Assembly: GCF_000006565.2 (NCBI RefSeq)
Contig: NC_031476.1
Coordinates: forward strand, 1,884,458 to 1,948,457
DNA length: 64,000 bases
DNA from: Toxoplasma gondii ME49
Taxonomy: Eukaryota > Apicomplexa > Conoidasida > Eucoccidiorida > Sarcocystidae
Direction: 5' to 3'
Below, in pieces: positions 1 through 10,722 of this stretch (its first letter is position 1; every line of letters starts with the position of its first letter). The position numbers were made by a program, and so were the translations under genes. The notes beneath the pieces were generated by a model that saw only the letters and a list, made by a program, of their open reading frames with translations, did not search any database and was not told the DNA's origin.

Positions 1-2
1 TC

Positions 3-161
3 TTCGACTTGGGCAGCGCCGTGCAGGAAGGTGTGTTTTCTTGCGAGGGAAGTCAGAGCAGGGTGCGTCACCTCGTCGAGGGACGCCTCTCGCTACCAGA
101 GGTTTACGTAGAGACCGTCGTTAAAACGCGCTTTGAAGTTGTCACGTGTAAATCAACATGA
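3..161 (+). CDS. possible 3' end of a gene entering from the left (weak)
   Basis: Frame 3 is open from the window edge to a TGA at 159-161, giving about 52 residues with a varied, protein-like composition (it ends ...VETVVKTRFEVVTCKST). The other two plus frames also stay open for 38-45 codons, so openness alone proves little. No family is recognised. It could be the last exon of an upstream plus-strand gene or simply flanking DNA. It is listed only because the window edge hides its start. Confidence 0.18.
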   Translation, partial: FDLGSAVQEGVFSCEGSQSRVRHLVEGRLSLPEVYVETVVKTRFEVVTCKST

Positions 162-1595
162 AGTTTCTTCACTTGGCGTGGGAAGTGGCAGCCTGCACAC
201 CTGGGTGTCACAGCGAGAAGCGGGCGATCATCATGAGCCACTCCCGCGGGGTACACGTGAAGTCTTCGTGGCGCGTGTCGTTTATAACAATTGCAACGCT
301 GTCCGGAACGGACGAAGTTTAAACGCCTTCGGTTTCTAATTTTGAAAGGACCATCAGAACGCAGCGGTTTGACTGCGGTGATTAGCGACAGCAGCGCAGC
401 CTCGTCGACGAGACGATCTGTAGTGATCTAAGGAAACGTGAATCACGGCGAAACAGTTCGATGCGAAAAGACCATTTGAAACCCGTTACTCGGCCGGTGT
501 TTTGCTCCACACACGATGTCAGAGTTGTTGTAAAGTCGCCTGGGGTAGCGTACCCACGGCATCGCGTTACACGAATACTTGCTCTGCTAGGTTTGCAAGA
601 AGATGGAAAATATCGGTTTCCCTCGAAAAACGAGAGCGTTCATCCGCCAGTGCGGTGCCCTCCACTGTGACTCGCGGAAACCTACGATGGCGCATCGGCC
701 GTTCAAGCAGAGAATCGGATTCTAATGGACGGTCTTGTCACGGATGGCCACTTGGTTTTTTAACAAATTCATCCCGTGGTCGTCATGACCACGGGATGGA
801 CACATTTCAGTGGTTCCCGAGTAACAAAGAGGCTTAGTTTCGTGAGGTCGGTTATGGGCAGAAGTACTTTATGGGAGAGAAGTCTTCTGGGACGGTGGAG
901 GAGCGTAGTTCGAGAGGCAATTTCTCGAGGCTGATGCTGGCAGGGATCGGATTCTGTGATGTTTTCCCGGCACACCTCTGTACTCCAAAGAATGACATGT
1001 CTCTTACCGTCTAGATATACTTGACAAGAACACACAGCACACACCAGGGAGGGAGCGCGGATACCGTTTCTTACTGAGGTATTTTGTGTTGTCGGCGGCG
1101 TTGTGGAAGCACAGTGTCGGGAGACACGATGAAATGGACAAAGAGACACCTCGAATGAAGAGCATGTGAGAACTGTGTTCTCCCCAGAGGGGGCGACTCC
1201 GTTAGTTGTGAAGAACTCATGTGTGCCAGGCGTTCAGGGTGAGCAATGCAAACTCCAAGAGGTGTACATTGGAATCTGCAGATGGGAATGCACACTGCGT
1301 CTTCCGAGAATGTGAACAGGTGACGGACAAGGGAGTTCCGCATGCGTTTATGCTTTTAAGGAACGAACTCGAGGCGCGGAGAAACCTGCGGGTGGTTGCC
1401 TCGCTCGCATCAGAGCCGCTGCATTCTTCGTGGCGGCTCAACACAGAACAGAGCGGTGCTTTCGACGGCGTTGCTTGACTCCCGCACGTCCCGCATCTGC
1501 GTACGCCGAAACCAAATAGCGTAGAAAGCGTTGCCTTTTCAAAAAGAAGTGTATTCGTTTTTCGGGTCGACAGTAGGGAGGGAACCGTCCCCCTC
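162..1595. other. non-coding interval, left edge to gene 1
   Basis: No convincing coding frame is seen; the open frames are short, overlapping and lack splice-compatible neighbours. The right part is expected to carry the 3' UTR of the minus-strand Cys-rich gene that ends at 1596. No repeats or RNA genes were recognised. Confidence 0.5.
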
Positions 1596-2729
1596 TCAGT
1601 CCCAAGGTGGTTCGTCCTCTGAGTTTTCTTCCAAGTCCAGGTGCTCTATTTCTTCTGCGCGTTCTGCTGCTTCGGCTGCCCGCTGCTCGCCTTGCGCGAG
1701 AATGGAAACGATGCCTCTCATGCGGCAAGTTTCTCTTGCCTGTCGCAGGCGATCCGCTTCTTTCTCGTCTCGCTCTTCCCGCTCGACCTCTTGCAGCTGT
1801 TTGTCCTCAGGCCTGCTGGACTGCAGCTGCTTTCTGACGAGTTCCTCCGCCTCCGTGCCTCGCAAGTGTCCCTCCCGAAACAGCTGCAGGCGTCTGCGTA
1901 GCTTGCGTTTCCGCTCCTGCTCGGCCATTTCGTCGACTCCAGTTTCGAAGAACTTCTTCCGATTTTCCAAAACAGGTCCACACTGTTGCGGACATCCCTG
2001 GTGGCAGCCGCTCCAGACGACGCAGCGGGCGGCTTCTGCGCCACACCACCGACACTTCAACTCGTCCGTTAGGTTCTTCCCGAGACCTCTGCAGTCTTCT
2101 CCACAGAACTCTCTGCAGTCCCAGTCTCTCGTGCAAAAGTGCTCGGAGAAGCGACAAAGCTCACAGTGCGGCTTCAGCGGGCCAAAACCGTAAATGTCCG
2201 TCATGCGAGCCCACCGCTCTGGAGTTAAGAAATGCGGAATTGCATCAAACGGACTCTCTGTGATGGGGACCGCTCCGGAGTTCGGAACATCGCCGCCCGA
2301 CTCTCGACTTGCTCCCGTAAGCTTTGATTCTCTTTCTGTAACTGTTCGAGAGTCGGGAGCACTGCCAGGAGATCGCCCGCGTGCTCCCGAGGAGATAACT
2401 CGTCCCTCGCGGGGTCTTCTTCCATTGTGGCCGACGCCACGGTTCGTTTGTGTCGTACCTGCCTCAGCGAAGTCGGAGAAGACATCTAGGACAGGTGGGC
2501 GGAACGGACATGTTTCGGGTCCGGAAAAAGAATGTGCAAAAGCCGAGTGCTGGTGTGCGAGTCTGTCTCCCCCTTTGTTGCTTTCGAGTTCTCTAGGAGT
2601 TCTACTATGGACTTCCGTCACGACCGTCGTGTTCGGGAATGTCGACCCTAAGGCGTCTTCACTCTGCGCGACACAGATGCCGACGAGCGCGGCGGCGAGA
2701 AGTGTGCACACGCCGGTGCGAACAAACAT
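1596..2729 (-). CDS. secreted cysteine-rich protein, unknown function
   Basis: Single-exon gene of 377 aa. I start it at the ATG at 2729 because this places a classic signal peptide at the N-terminus (MFVRTG followed by the hydrophobic run LLAAALVGICVA, cleavage near AQS); the frame remains open 13 codons further upstream without a matching signal. Residues about 25-185 are low complexity and polar. Residues about 189-250 hold 12 cysteines in 62 residues (starting CELCRF, with C-x3-C and C-x2-C spacings), suggesting a disulfide-bonded module in the secretory pathway. Residues about 265-377 are highly charged (E/R/K/Q), predicted helical or coiled coil, ending in an acidic DLEENSEDEPPWD tail. 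I recognise no named domain. It could be a microneme, dense-granule or surface protein, but nothing in the sequence decides this. It diverges from the coiled-coil gene starting at 4980. Confidence 0.72.
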   Translation of the reverse strand: MFVRTGVCTLLAAALVGICVAQSEDALGSTFPNTTVVTEVHSRTPRELESNKGGDRLAHQHSAFAHSFSGPETCPFRPPVLDVFSDFAEAGTTQTNRGVGHNGRRPREGRVISSGARGRSPGSAPDSRTVTERESKLTGASRESGGDVPNSGAVPITESPFDAIPHFLTPERWARMTDIYGFGPLKPHCELCRFSEHFCTRDWDCREFCGEDCRGLGKNLTDELKCRWCGAEAARCVVWSGCHQGCPQQCGPVLENRKKFFETGVDEMAEQERKRKLRRRLQLFREGHLRGTEAEELVRKQLQSSRPEDKQLQEVEREERDEKEADRLRQARETCRMRGIVSILAQGEQRAAEAAERAEEIEHLDLEENSEDEPPWD

Positions 2730-4979
2730 GATTTTCTTTGTCCTGTGAGGAGCTACCGGAACACACAAATGTGCGAATCGAGCCCGCCGCGCTGTGAAAC
2801 GATGGACTGGGTTTTAGACACCTTTTCTACCGCGGCGAACTGCCTTCCTGCACTTAAACCTGCAGCGACAGCTCGTCAAAAGCTCCCTGGGACAAACCGC
2901 TGGTCAAGAAGAAACTTGAGCGACTTCGCAGAGGCTTTTACAGATGCTAAATCCCAGCCATCGGACAACGCGAACTGTGACTGGCGGCGCTGTGGGCGCG
3001 TGCGCGAGGTTCTGTACTTTGAACTGTTTTTTAACTGCCCCGCCAGGCTAACCAGCCGGGCTGAAACTGAATCTCCACAGACGAGTTTCGTGGAGATGCA
3101 GGCAGTCTGAGGAAGCCCCTCTGCGACCGAAGGAAAAGAAGACTGAAGTTTGGCAAGTGCGACTGCGTCCTCTTCCGGCACCTAGGCGTCGGTCTACGAA
3201 CGGAGAAACTCCGCTGATGGTGTGTTCTGAGCAACGAGAGGGAAGGCGCGAAACGGCTGGCAAACGCCTCACAGTCGTTTCAGATGGACTGTGTTTTAGC
3301 CAAGTGCGACGACAAGAGCTCTTCGCTTGCTCTCAACTCGAATGCGGTGTCCTCGCGACAACTGTCCAGCGTCTTCGACAGTGAGCGAGATCCCCGTTCT
3401 CACAAACAGCTCGTGGCTTTTATTTTTCTTCCATGCAGCGAATCGTGCGACCGGCAAGACAAAAGGCTTTAAAGAAACGCGATCCTCCAGTCCGACAACT
3501 TGGCTGCTTTCAACGCCCAACCGTTTCTTTTCTCTGCCACGTGAGTGTCCGAGGGGCAGTGCGACTCCTCGTCGTCCTCCTAACTTTCTTTTTCGCCGTT
3601 TTTCGAGGTGCGCCAGCTTTCCTCGTTTCTGCTGCCTTTTCACCGTTCCTACAAAACTGTTCTTGCCTCGCCGCTCCGAACGCGAAACCGTGTGCCAGCT
3701 GCAGACCTGGTGGACGACTGCACGCTCTAAAGCGTGTTTTTTCGCGGGCGCGCCGACGTATCCCGGGAGAAGGCCTCGCTTCGAGGAGCAGGGTAAATCT
3801 TTACAATCTAGACTGTTCACTTGCCTTTTCTGGGGTCGCACTGGGAGAAACTTGTCCGCTGCCGCTGCGCAGCTGCGCCAGCCTGCCCCTCCCCCTCTCT
3901 GAGCTCGCCGACACACCTCTCACTTCGCCCTGGTACTCGCGGATCTTCTACGACAAAGCCGCCTTCCTGCAGAGGGGAAAAACCACGTTATCGCAGTCGC
4001 GGAGTGGGTCCCGCCGGGGCGGAAACGCGAAACTGGCAACGTTCCTAAATAGTCGCGGCAGTTCTGACCTCACCTTCTTCGCTGCTCTGCTTTGCTCGGC
4101 TTCTCGTCCGACCCGCCAGTGTTCGTCCCTCGAGTTCGCTGTCCAGAAGATCAGAGAGGATCAGAGAGCAGAGTCAACCTTCGTTTCTATATCAGGCTGG
4201 CTGTCGACTGCTGTGCGGCTTGCGCAAATTCGCGAGGAAAAAGTGGAAAAGACACAGCGATTTTTTCCGGTTTTCTTCGAGACTCTCGCGTTTTCTTCTC
4301 GACCGACTCCGCGAAAGAGTGCGGCAAAGACTGTTTCCTGCTGCTGCGCGGCGAACTGCGCTTTCGTAAGTTTGTCTGCTCTGTCACAGCCGTTTCTCGC
4401 GGGCGCGCGTTTCGCTCCTCGCCGCCCTTTTTGCGAATACGCCGCTCTTTTCTCACCACGCGTTTCCGCGACTTCGACTCCGCCGTGAAGACACCCGAAA
4501 ACTCGCTTCTCTTGTGGCCGCTTCTCCTGTCTTCTACCTGGAATCTGCGCCCTGCTTCCGCACCGCAGGACTCTGTCAAGTCTTCTTCCCGTCCTCTCCC
4601 CGTCTGCGACGGTTTCGACGCGAAGCCAGCACTCACGGAGATCCGCAAGATAGCAAAATTGCACGGTTGTCTCTTTTCCGTTTTCGTTTTTTCCTTCCTC
4701 GCACCATGCGCCTCTCGTCGGCGCGAAACCGCCGCTTCCTCCCTGAATAACTCTGTTGCTCGTGCCTCCTCCTCCCTGCTCTCTTTCTTCTGCGTCTCCT
4801 CTCTTTTTCCCCCGTTCAAGGAGCGGCAACGGCAAACCATCTGTTCGCATTTAAATACTCACTCGTATCTTACGTGCAGAACACCACCGATGTGAAACAA
4901 CCTCGTTGGTGCAGGATACTGAAGTCCAGCTCTTCGCCGCGTCCGAGGCTCCCGCCGCGTTCCTCGAGTTTTCCCCAAG
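2730..4979. promoter_or_regulatory. divergent intergenic/promoter region between genes 1 and 2
   Basis: This 2.2-kb interval separates two genes transcribed away from each other, so it must hold both promoters and both 5' leaders. It contains open frames of 200-350 codons on both strands (for example 3433-4488 plus and 4161-4850 minus), but they overlap one another antisense, are Ser/Arg/Phe biased and match no domain, so I treat them as chance frames of GC-rich DNA. The plus strand becomes pyrimidine-rich between about 3400 and 4850. No defined core promoter element could be assigned. Confidence 0.5.
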
Positions 4980-6962
4980 ATGGCTCTCTTCCGCGGCTGC
5001 AGCAACGTCATCGACGAGAGTCTCGATGAATTCCTCGTCAAGCACGACCCAGACTACGCGGGCGGCCGCGGGGGCGGTGCCGCAGTCGCGCCGGACCGAG
5101 TTGCGTCGTCAGGCTCCGACGAAACCACGGCATTTCTCGGCAGCGGCGTCGAGTCTGGCTTGCAGGACTGGCGCGACACTGGAGGGTGCAAGCGGTCACC
5201 GTCTCTCACTGGGAAGCCGCGAACAGAAGACGATGGAACCGTCAGAATCGACACACAGAAGCTCGGCCGCGCTCTCAGCGTCGCTGTCACTGGTCTCGGC
5301 GAGCAAGTCAAACACGGTACGAAGAAAGGAAAAGACCCAAACGGCAGAGAAGAAAGCGACGAGGCGAAGGCGGAGAGACGGGCGTCAGGTACTTGGGGGG
5401 GGGGGGGGAGGGGGACGGGGGTGGATGGACAGCCGACGGAGAGATCAGACATGAAAACTTGACGACGCCACCTTCACTCGATGTGCCTTTCGTCTTTTGT
5501 CTTTCTGTCGCTGTCTCTGGTTCTCTTCTCTTTCTTCTCTCTCGTGTGTGTTCACTCTCTTTCTCTTTTTCTCTCTGCTCGCTCCCTCTCGCCGATCCTG
5601 CTCCCCCTTTCTTCCTTTCTGCTTCTCGGTGCTCTGTGTTTCTTTTGTCGTTTCCTTTCTTCGACTCCTTCTCATCTCCGCTTCTCTCAAGTCTCCCTGT
5701 CTGGCTCTCTGCTGCGCGTCTCTCCTCCCATGTCTCCTCTGGCTCGGCTGCAGGCGGCGAGCTTCTCTGGCGCTCGGCTGTCACGGCAGCTGGGCAGGTG
5801 ATTGTCCAGCATGGACTCCAGACGCGCGGCGGCTCCGGGACAGGTCTCTCTTCGCCGTCTGCAGCTGCGCTGATTTCCTCTTCGCTCTCTTCGTCTTCGC
5901 TTGCGTCTGCAGTCTCCTCCGCCACTTGCTTCCAGCTGCAACTGTCCGCAGGCCAGAAGGCATGGAGTCTCGACTCCGCGCCTTTCTCTCTCGGCGCCTG
6001 GCTGGCGTCGCCCTCAGTGGCGGCCGACGTCTGGGGTGACGGAAACTTCCATGTGATTCTGCAGGAACAGAGACAAAGTGAAGACGCCGCAGGACAACTC
6101 ACTGCAGAACCCAGAGCGAAAGAAGGTACACACACACTCTCTCTCTCTCTCGCGCGCGCCGTTCGATTCAACCGGAGAAAAGACCGTCTGCGTTTCCTCT
6201 GTCGACCCTGTGCTTGCGCAAACCTGAAGGGCATCGAGCTCTCTGACAGGTGCATCGAAGAATGCGTCGTTGTAGAAAACAGCGAGGCGACCGACGAGCG
6301 AGCACTGGATGTGCGACCCTGGCGAGGGAAGGCGGCGAGAAAAATCGGCTTCCTGTGTTGCCGACGAGGATGACGGCAAAGTCGAGGAGCTGAAGGAATT
6401 CAGAGAAAATCCTGAAACTCTGAAGGCCACCGCCCGCTCTCCTCTCGGGAAATGCAAGACTCAGCCTCCTGCACGCAAGAGTGCAGAAACCGTACAAAGA
6501 ACGTCTCTGCACACTCGTAGATCTACGCACCGATATATACATATATATACACATATCTATATACATATATATATATATATACATATATATACATGTATAT
6601 ACATATATATGTATATATATATATATATATGTATCTGTTTTGTTTGCTTTCGTGTACCGTCACGGAGGTGTATTCTCGAGATGGAGAGATGTCCTTTTCA
6701 GTTTTAGTTTCTTCTTTGCGACTTTTCTCAGGTGAAGGAAGAGTGAACCCAGAGCGTTTCACGTACCGATGGAGAAGAGTCTTCCCGAACGGCGTCCTCG
6801 TCGACGTTCCCGATGTCACAGGAAAGTAAGACAAATCGTGCAGTTCTGCTGTCGACCTCTCAGTCTCTCTGCGTCGCCCTCTGTCGAAAGGTTTCTCGTC
6901 TCCCCACCAGTCCGTGACTACGAAGCTCTCTCCTTTGTCCGTCTGCCTTTCCATGTAGATTT

Positions 6963-7000
<38 letters not shown>

Positions 7001-8780
7001 GTATATGTATATAGGTATATATGCATGCATGCATGATTTTTGCGTGGTGTCTCTGTGTTTGTGCGTTTTCTACGGCTTTGGGTCTGCCATTTGAGTGGAG
7101 TGGACCATCTCTGGGTTCTGGGGGACGCCCTCGAGTCGTGCTCCGGTGGATGTACACCTGCCGTATTCTGTTTCGGCTTGCTTTCTGCAGTACGTACTTT
7201 ATTTCTGCGGACGACATCGGCTGCAAGGTCCAGGTGACTTGCAGCTGTCCGCGCTCGGCGTTTGTGGGGGAGATGCATGCGTCTCTGGGACCTTTCCAGG
7301 TCGACAGCCGGTCGAGGTCTTGCGTTTTGAACTCTCTCGCGCGCGGCGGCTCGAGATTCCCTTGCTGCGCGTAAGACGAGGTCCACTGAAGAAAAAAAGG
7401 GGACAACAGAGGAGAGGGGCGAGGCGAGCGAAGAAGAGATAAGACAGGTCCGGAGGACGAGTGAAGACAGGCGAAGTCATCTCGTTTTGCGTGGTCCTTT
7501 TTCTTCATGTTTCAGGATGGCTGAGTGCCCTTCCTCCATGCGTTTTCTCGCGTTTTCTCTCTTTCCTTCGGGATCAGTCTGTGTTTCCTTCTGAGACACG
7601 ATGCGGTTTTCGCGACGAGGGTGGCGAACGCGAAGGCGCTCGAAGAAAAGAACTCATGTCGAAAGCATTTTCAAAAGTCTGGTGGAGCGACTCTCCTCAC
7701 TCGAGCCGCAAGCATCTGCTTCTGCGACTGTGCTCGGGAACCCAAAGCATCTGAACAAATGCATGCATGCATTTGTGTTTGCGGGACTGCTCCGTTACGT
7801 TCACGTGCGTGCCTGTGGTGATGCTACTACAGTTGCATGCATGCATGTATTTGTTGCGCATTTATGTATATTTTCAGATGTCTGGAGACCGCTGGAAATG
7901 TGGAGAGAGCAGTTTCCCTGTGTTTCAAGCAAATGTGAGGAGACTGACGTTTTTTTTCAGAGTTCTGGAAGAAGACCTGGCGGGGAGAGACGGCCGGCTT
8001 GCGGCAAGCAGTCTGGAGGCAGACCGAATGGCGCGGAGAGAAGAAGGAAGAGAATTTTTCGTCTACGTTAACCACGAGGAGGTTGTTATCACGCAGAGAG
8101 GCGGCCCCGCCAGTAAGCCGGCACCGAGGCGTCGAAGCTCATTTCGATTTTCCCAGTGAACTGGTCGCAAGAAACTCACGTTTTCGGAGCGCGTCTCCCT
8201 CCTGAGCGAGAGAGGTGCTCGTCTGTGGCATCTTCTTTGTGCTACGAGCTCCGCGACAGGAGAGGCACCAGCTTTTGCGATGGGCAACGGAGTCTCTGCG
8301 CCTGCAGCGAGGCTTTTGCGGACAAGAGGATCCAGGCTGCAAGAGTTTCAGCGAGAAAGAGAAAGACAGAGGCAGACAGAGAGACACAGCGAGACGAAAA
8401 AAGAACGGAACAGAGCGAGGACGAAGGCAAATGCGTGTCTGAACATCGATGTGGTGTTCGAACTGAGCCATCCTTTTTTTATAAATCTCTCTCATATATA
8501 TATGTATATATTTGCTTTTAGTTATATATATATATATATGTATGTATGTATACGCAAAGTTTTATTTGTTCATATATATATATATATATTTGTTGACGGA
8601 AGAGGTGATGCGGGCGATGCGTTGTGATGTGTAAACAGCAGTAAGTTTGTCGCTGTTTGCACTGTTGACATGCATAGATGGATCAATAGATACAGACTAT
8701 AAAACAGTAATCGGTATAGGTAGAGTTACGGTTAGTTAGAGAGAGAAGGACAGATGCAGTTGCCCATATGTATTGATGTA

Positions 8781-8845
<65 letters not shown>

Positions 8846-10673
8846 GTATTTATATGTATTATATTTAAATGTAGATGGATGTCATTTGGCAGTGTCAACT
8901 TAGGACTGGACAAGGTTTTATTCGTGTGTTTCCCGAGTACATTTCTTTGTTTTCGTGTGTGTTTTAGCCTCGAGCGAAAGTGAAAGTTTTCTGGCAAGTG
9001 GAGGAGTGAGTAGTCTCCTCGACCGTCGCTGGAGTGCGCGCTTCTCGGCGGAGTATCCGAAGCTGCTTCTCCACTCTCAACATCCCAAACGTTTCACAGT
9101 GAGTTTTGAGACCTGTGTCGCATGACCAGTCTCTTTTGCGCTTCCAGATCTTACGGAAGGTCTGGAAAAGTCTTTTCAAAAGTATCAATCCCCGTGAACT
9201 CCCTTCGCGGAGTGCCTCCTCATCCCGCGCTTTCTGCCTCGCTGCCGAGAGGACTGTCTGGCGCGTCTCTTCCGCCGTGATGGACTTCCCCTTCTCTTTA
9301 TCTCCAAATGTTACGTCTCCTCTCTATACAACTGCGCGCGACTGTCTCTGAACGCGGTGTACATGTACATGGGTCCTTCCTGTCGATCTGCGATATATAG
9401 ATGCTTTTGAATCGTACCTGTCAACGGACGTGGATCCCTGTGCATGTGTGTGTGTGTATTTTCGGTTGGGCTTCGACTTTTTTTCGTTTGCATGCATCGC
9501 CTTTTTGCGTGCTTTCCTACTGCGGAGCGCAGAGCTTTGTTCTGTTCGTTTTCAGGTCGCTCTGAGCGAGGAGAAAGTCTTTGTTTTGGATGCGTACACT
9601 CGCCACCAGCGCGACCTGGTAGCAGTCACTCTCCGTTCTTTCCACGCTCGCGCAATCGTCGGAGCCTCCACCCTTCTCGACCTTGTGCACTCCATGTCTT
9701 GTAAGTCTTCTCCGTTTCCCTCCTTTCTCCCAGCGGGTGTTTCTTCTTCCGCTGTCTGTCTTTGCTGCTTATGCAGACCTCGTTCTTCTTTTTCCTTTCG
9801 TCGTTCTCTTCTGTCTCTTCCCTGATCTTTTCTCCGATCTGTGTCGACCTCTCTCTCTGTCGCTCTGCGGCTCTCGTCTCGCAGTCCTGCGTGTGTGTTT
9901 CCTCTCTGCTTCTTGCTCTTCACCTGCCTCGTCTTCCGCAAACATCCCTCGCGGCGCCGCCTCAGCCGTCTTCCTGTGCTCAGCGTCAGTTGATCTGTTT
10001 GTCCTAGACAAGGTTAAACAATCGTCTTGGCGGTGGAAGCGGTAGAGCTGCATTCCCCAGCAAACGTCTGTCTTCACCAAGAAACACTGCTCCTCTTTGT
10101 GTCCGCCGACCCCCGTCAGAAAGTTCAGCAGCTGAGACAGAAAGAAAGAGGAAGAGAAAACAGAAGAAAGAGAATTACCTTCGATCCGTGCTCGGTTTTC
10201 TTCCGGCGTCTTCTTGTGAACTGTGGCCGTCTGTTTCTTCTCTCGGATTCTGACTTGGCCAGGCACAGGAAGGACGCCTCCTGCAGCCGATGAAATCATT
10301 TCTGAACTTGAAGACAAGCGCGTCGATCTCTACGTGATGGTGCATTCCCTCTGTTCGGTGAGGTCCTCGCCGCGAAACACAAACTAGACACACGTCCGAT
10401 CCCATACACTCCAAAAAGAGACAATGGTGGCGATGTATTCATGCGTGCATGTCCCCTTATATATATATATATATATTTATTTATTTATAAAGACATGTTT
10501 TGATGTACCAGCGTATGTACATTTCGATAGCTCCCTATCTATATCTGTATATACGTATATCTTCCAACGTGTACACTCACATGTGTGTGTATATAGAAAG
10601 TACTTTTGTATCTGAGGATGTATCTTTTGATCCATATGCGCATGTATCAACGTACATTTGTATATACATATAC

Positions 10674-10722
<49 letters not shown>

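Noticed and set aside
3433..4488. 351-codon plus-strand open frame with a hydrophobic stretch near its start
   Set aside because: It overlaps long antisense frames of similar length, has no domain, and lies in the expected leader/promoter of the gene starting at 4980; in GC-rich DNA such frames arise by chance.
5308..6255. 315-codon minus-strand open frame
   Set aside because: It is antisense to exons 1-2 and intron 1 of the coiled-coil gene and consists of Arg/Glu/Ser low complexity mirrored from pyrimidine-rich DNA.
7500..7800. possible extra exon with FATRVANAKALEEKN in intron 4 of the coiled-coil gene
   Set aside because: Exons 4 and 5 already join in phase 0 and the A9/PH-like alignment continues across the junction; including this segment is not required.
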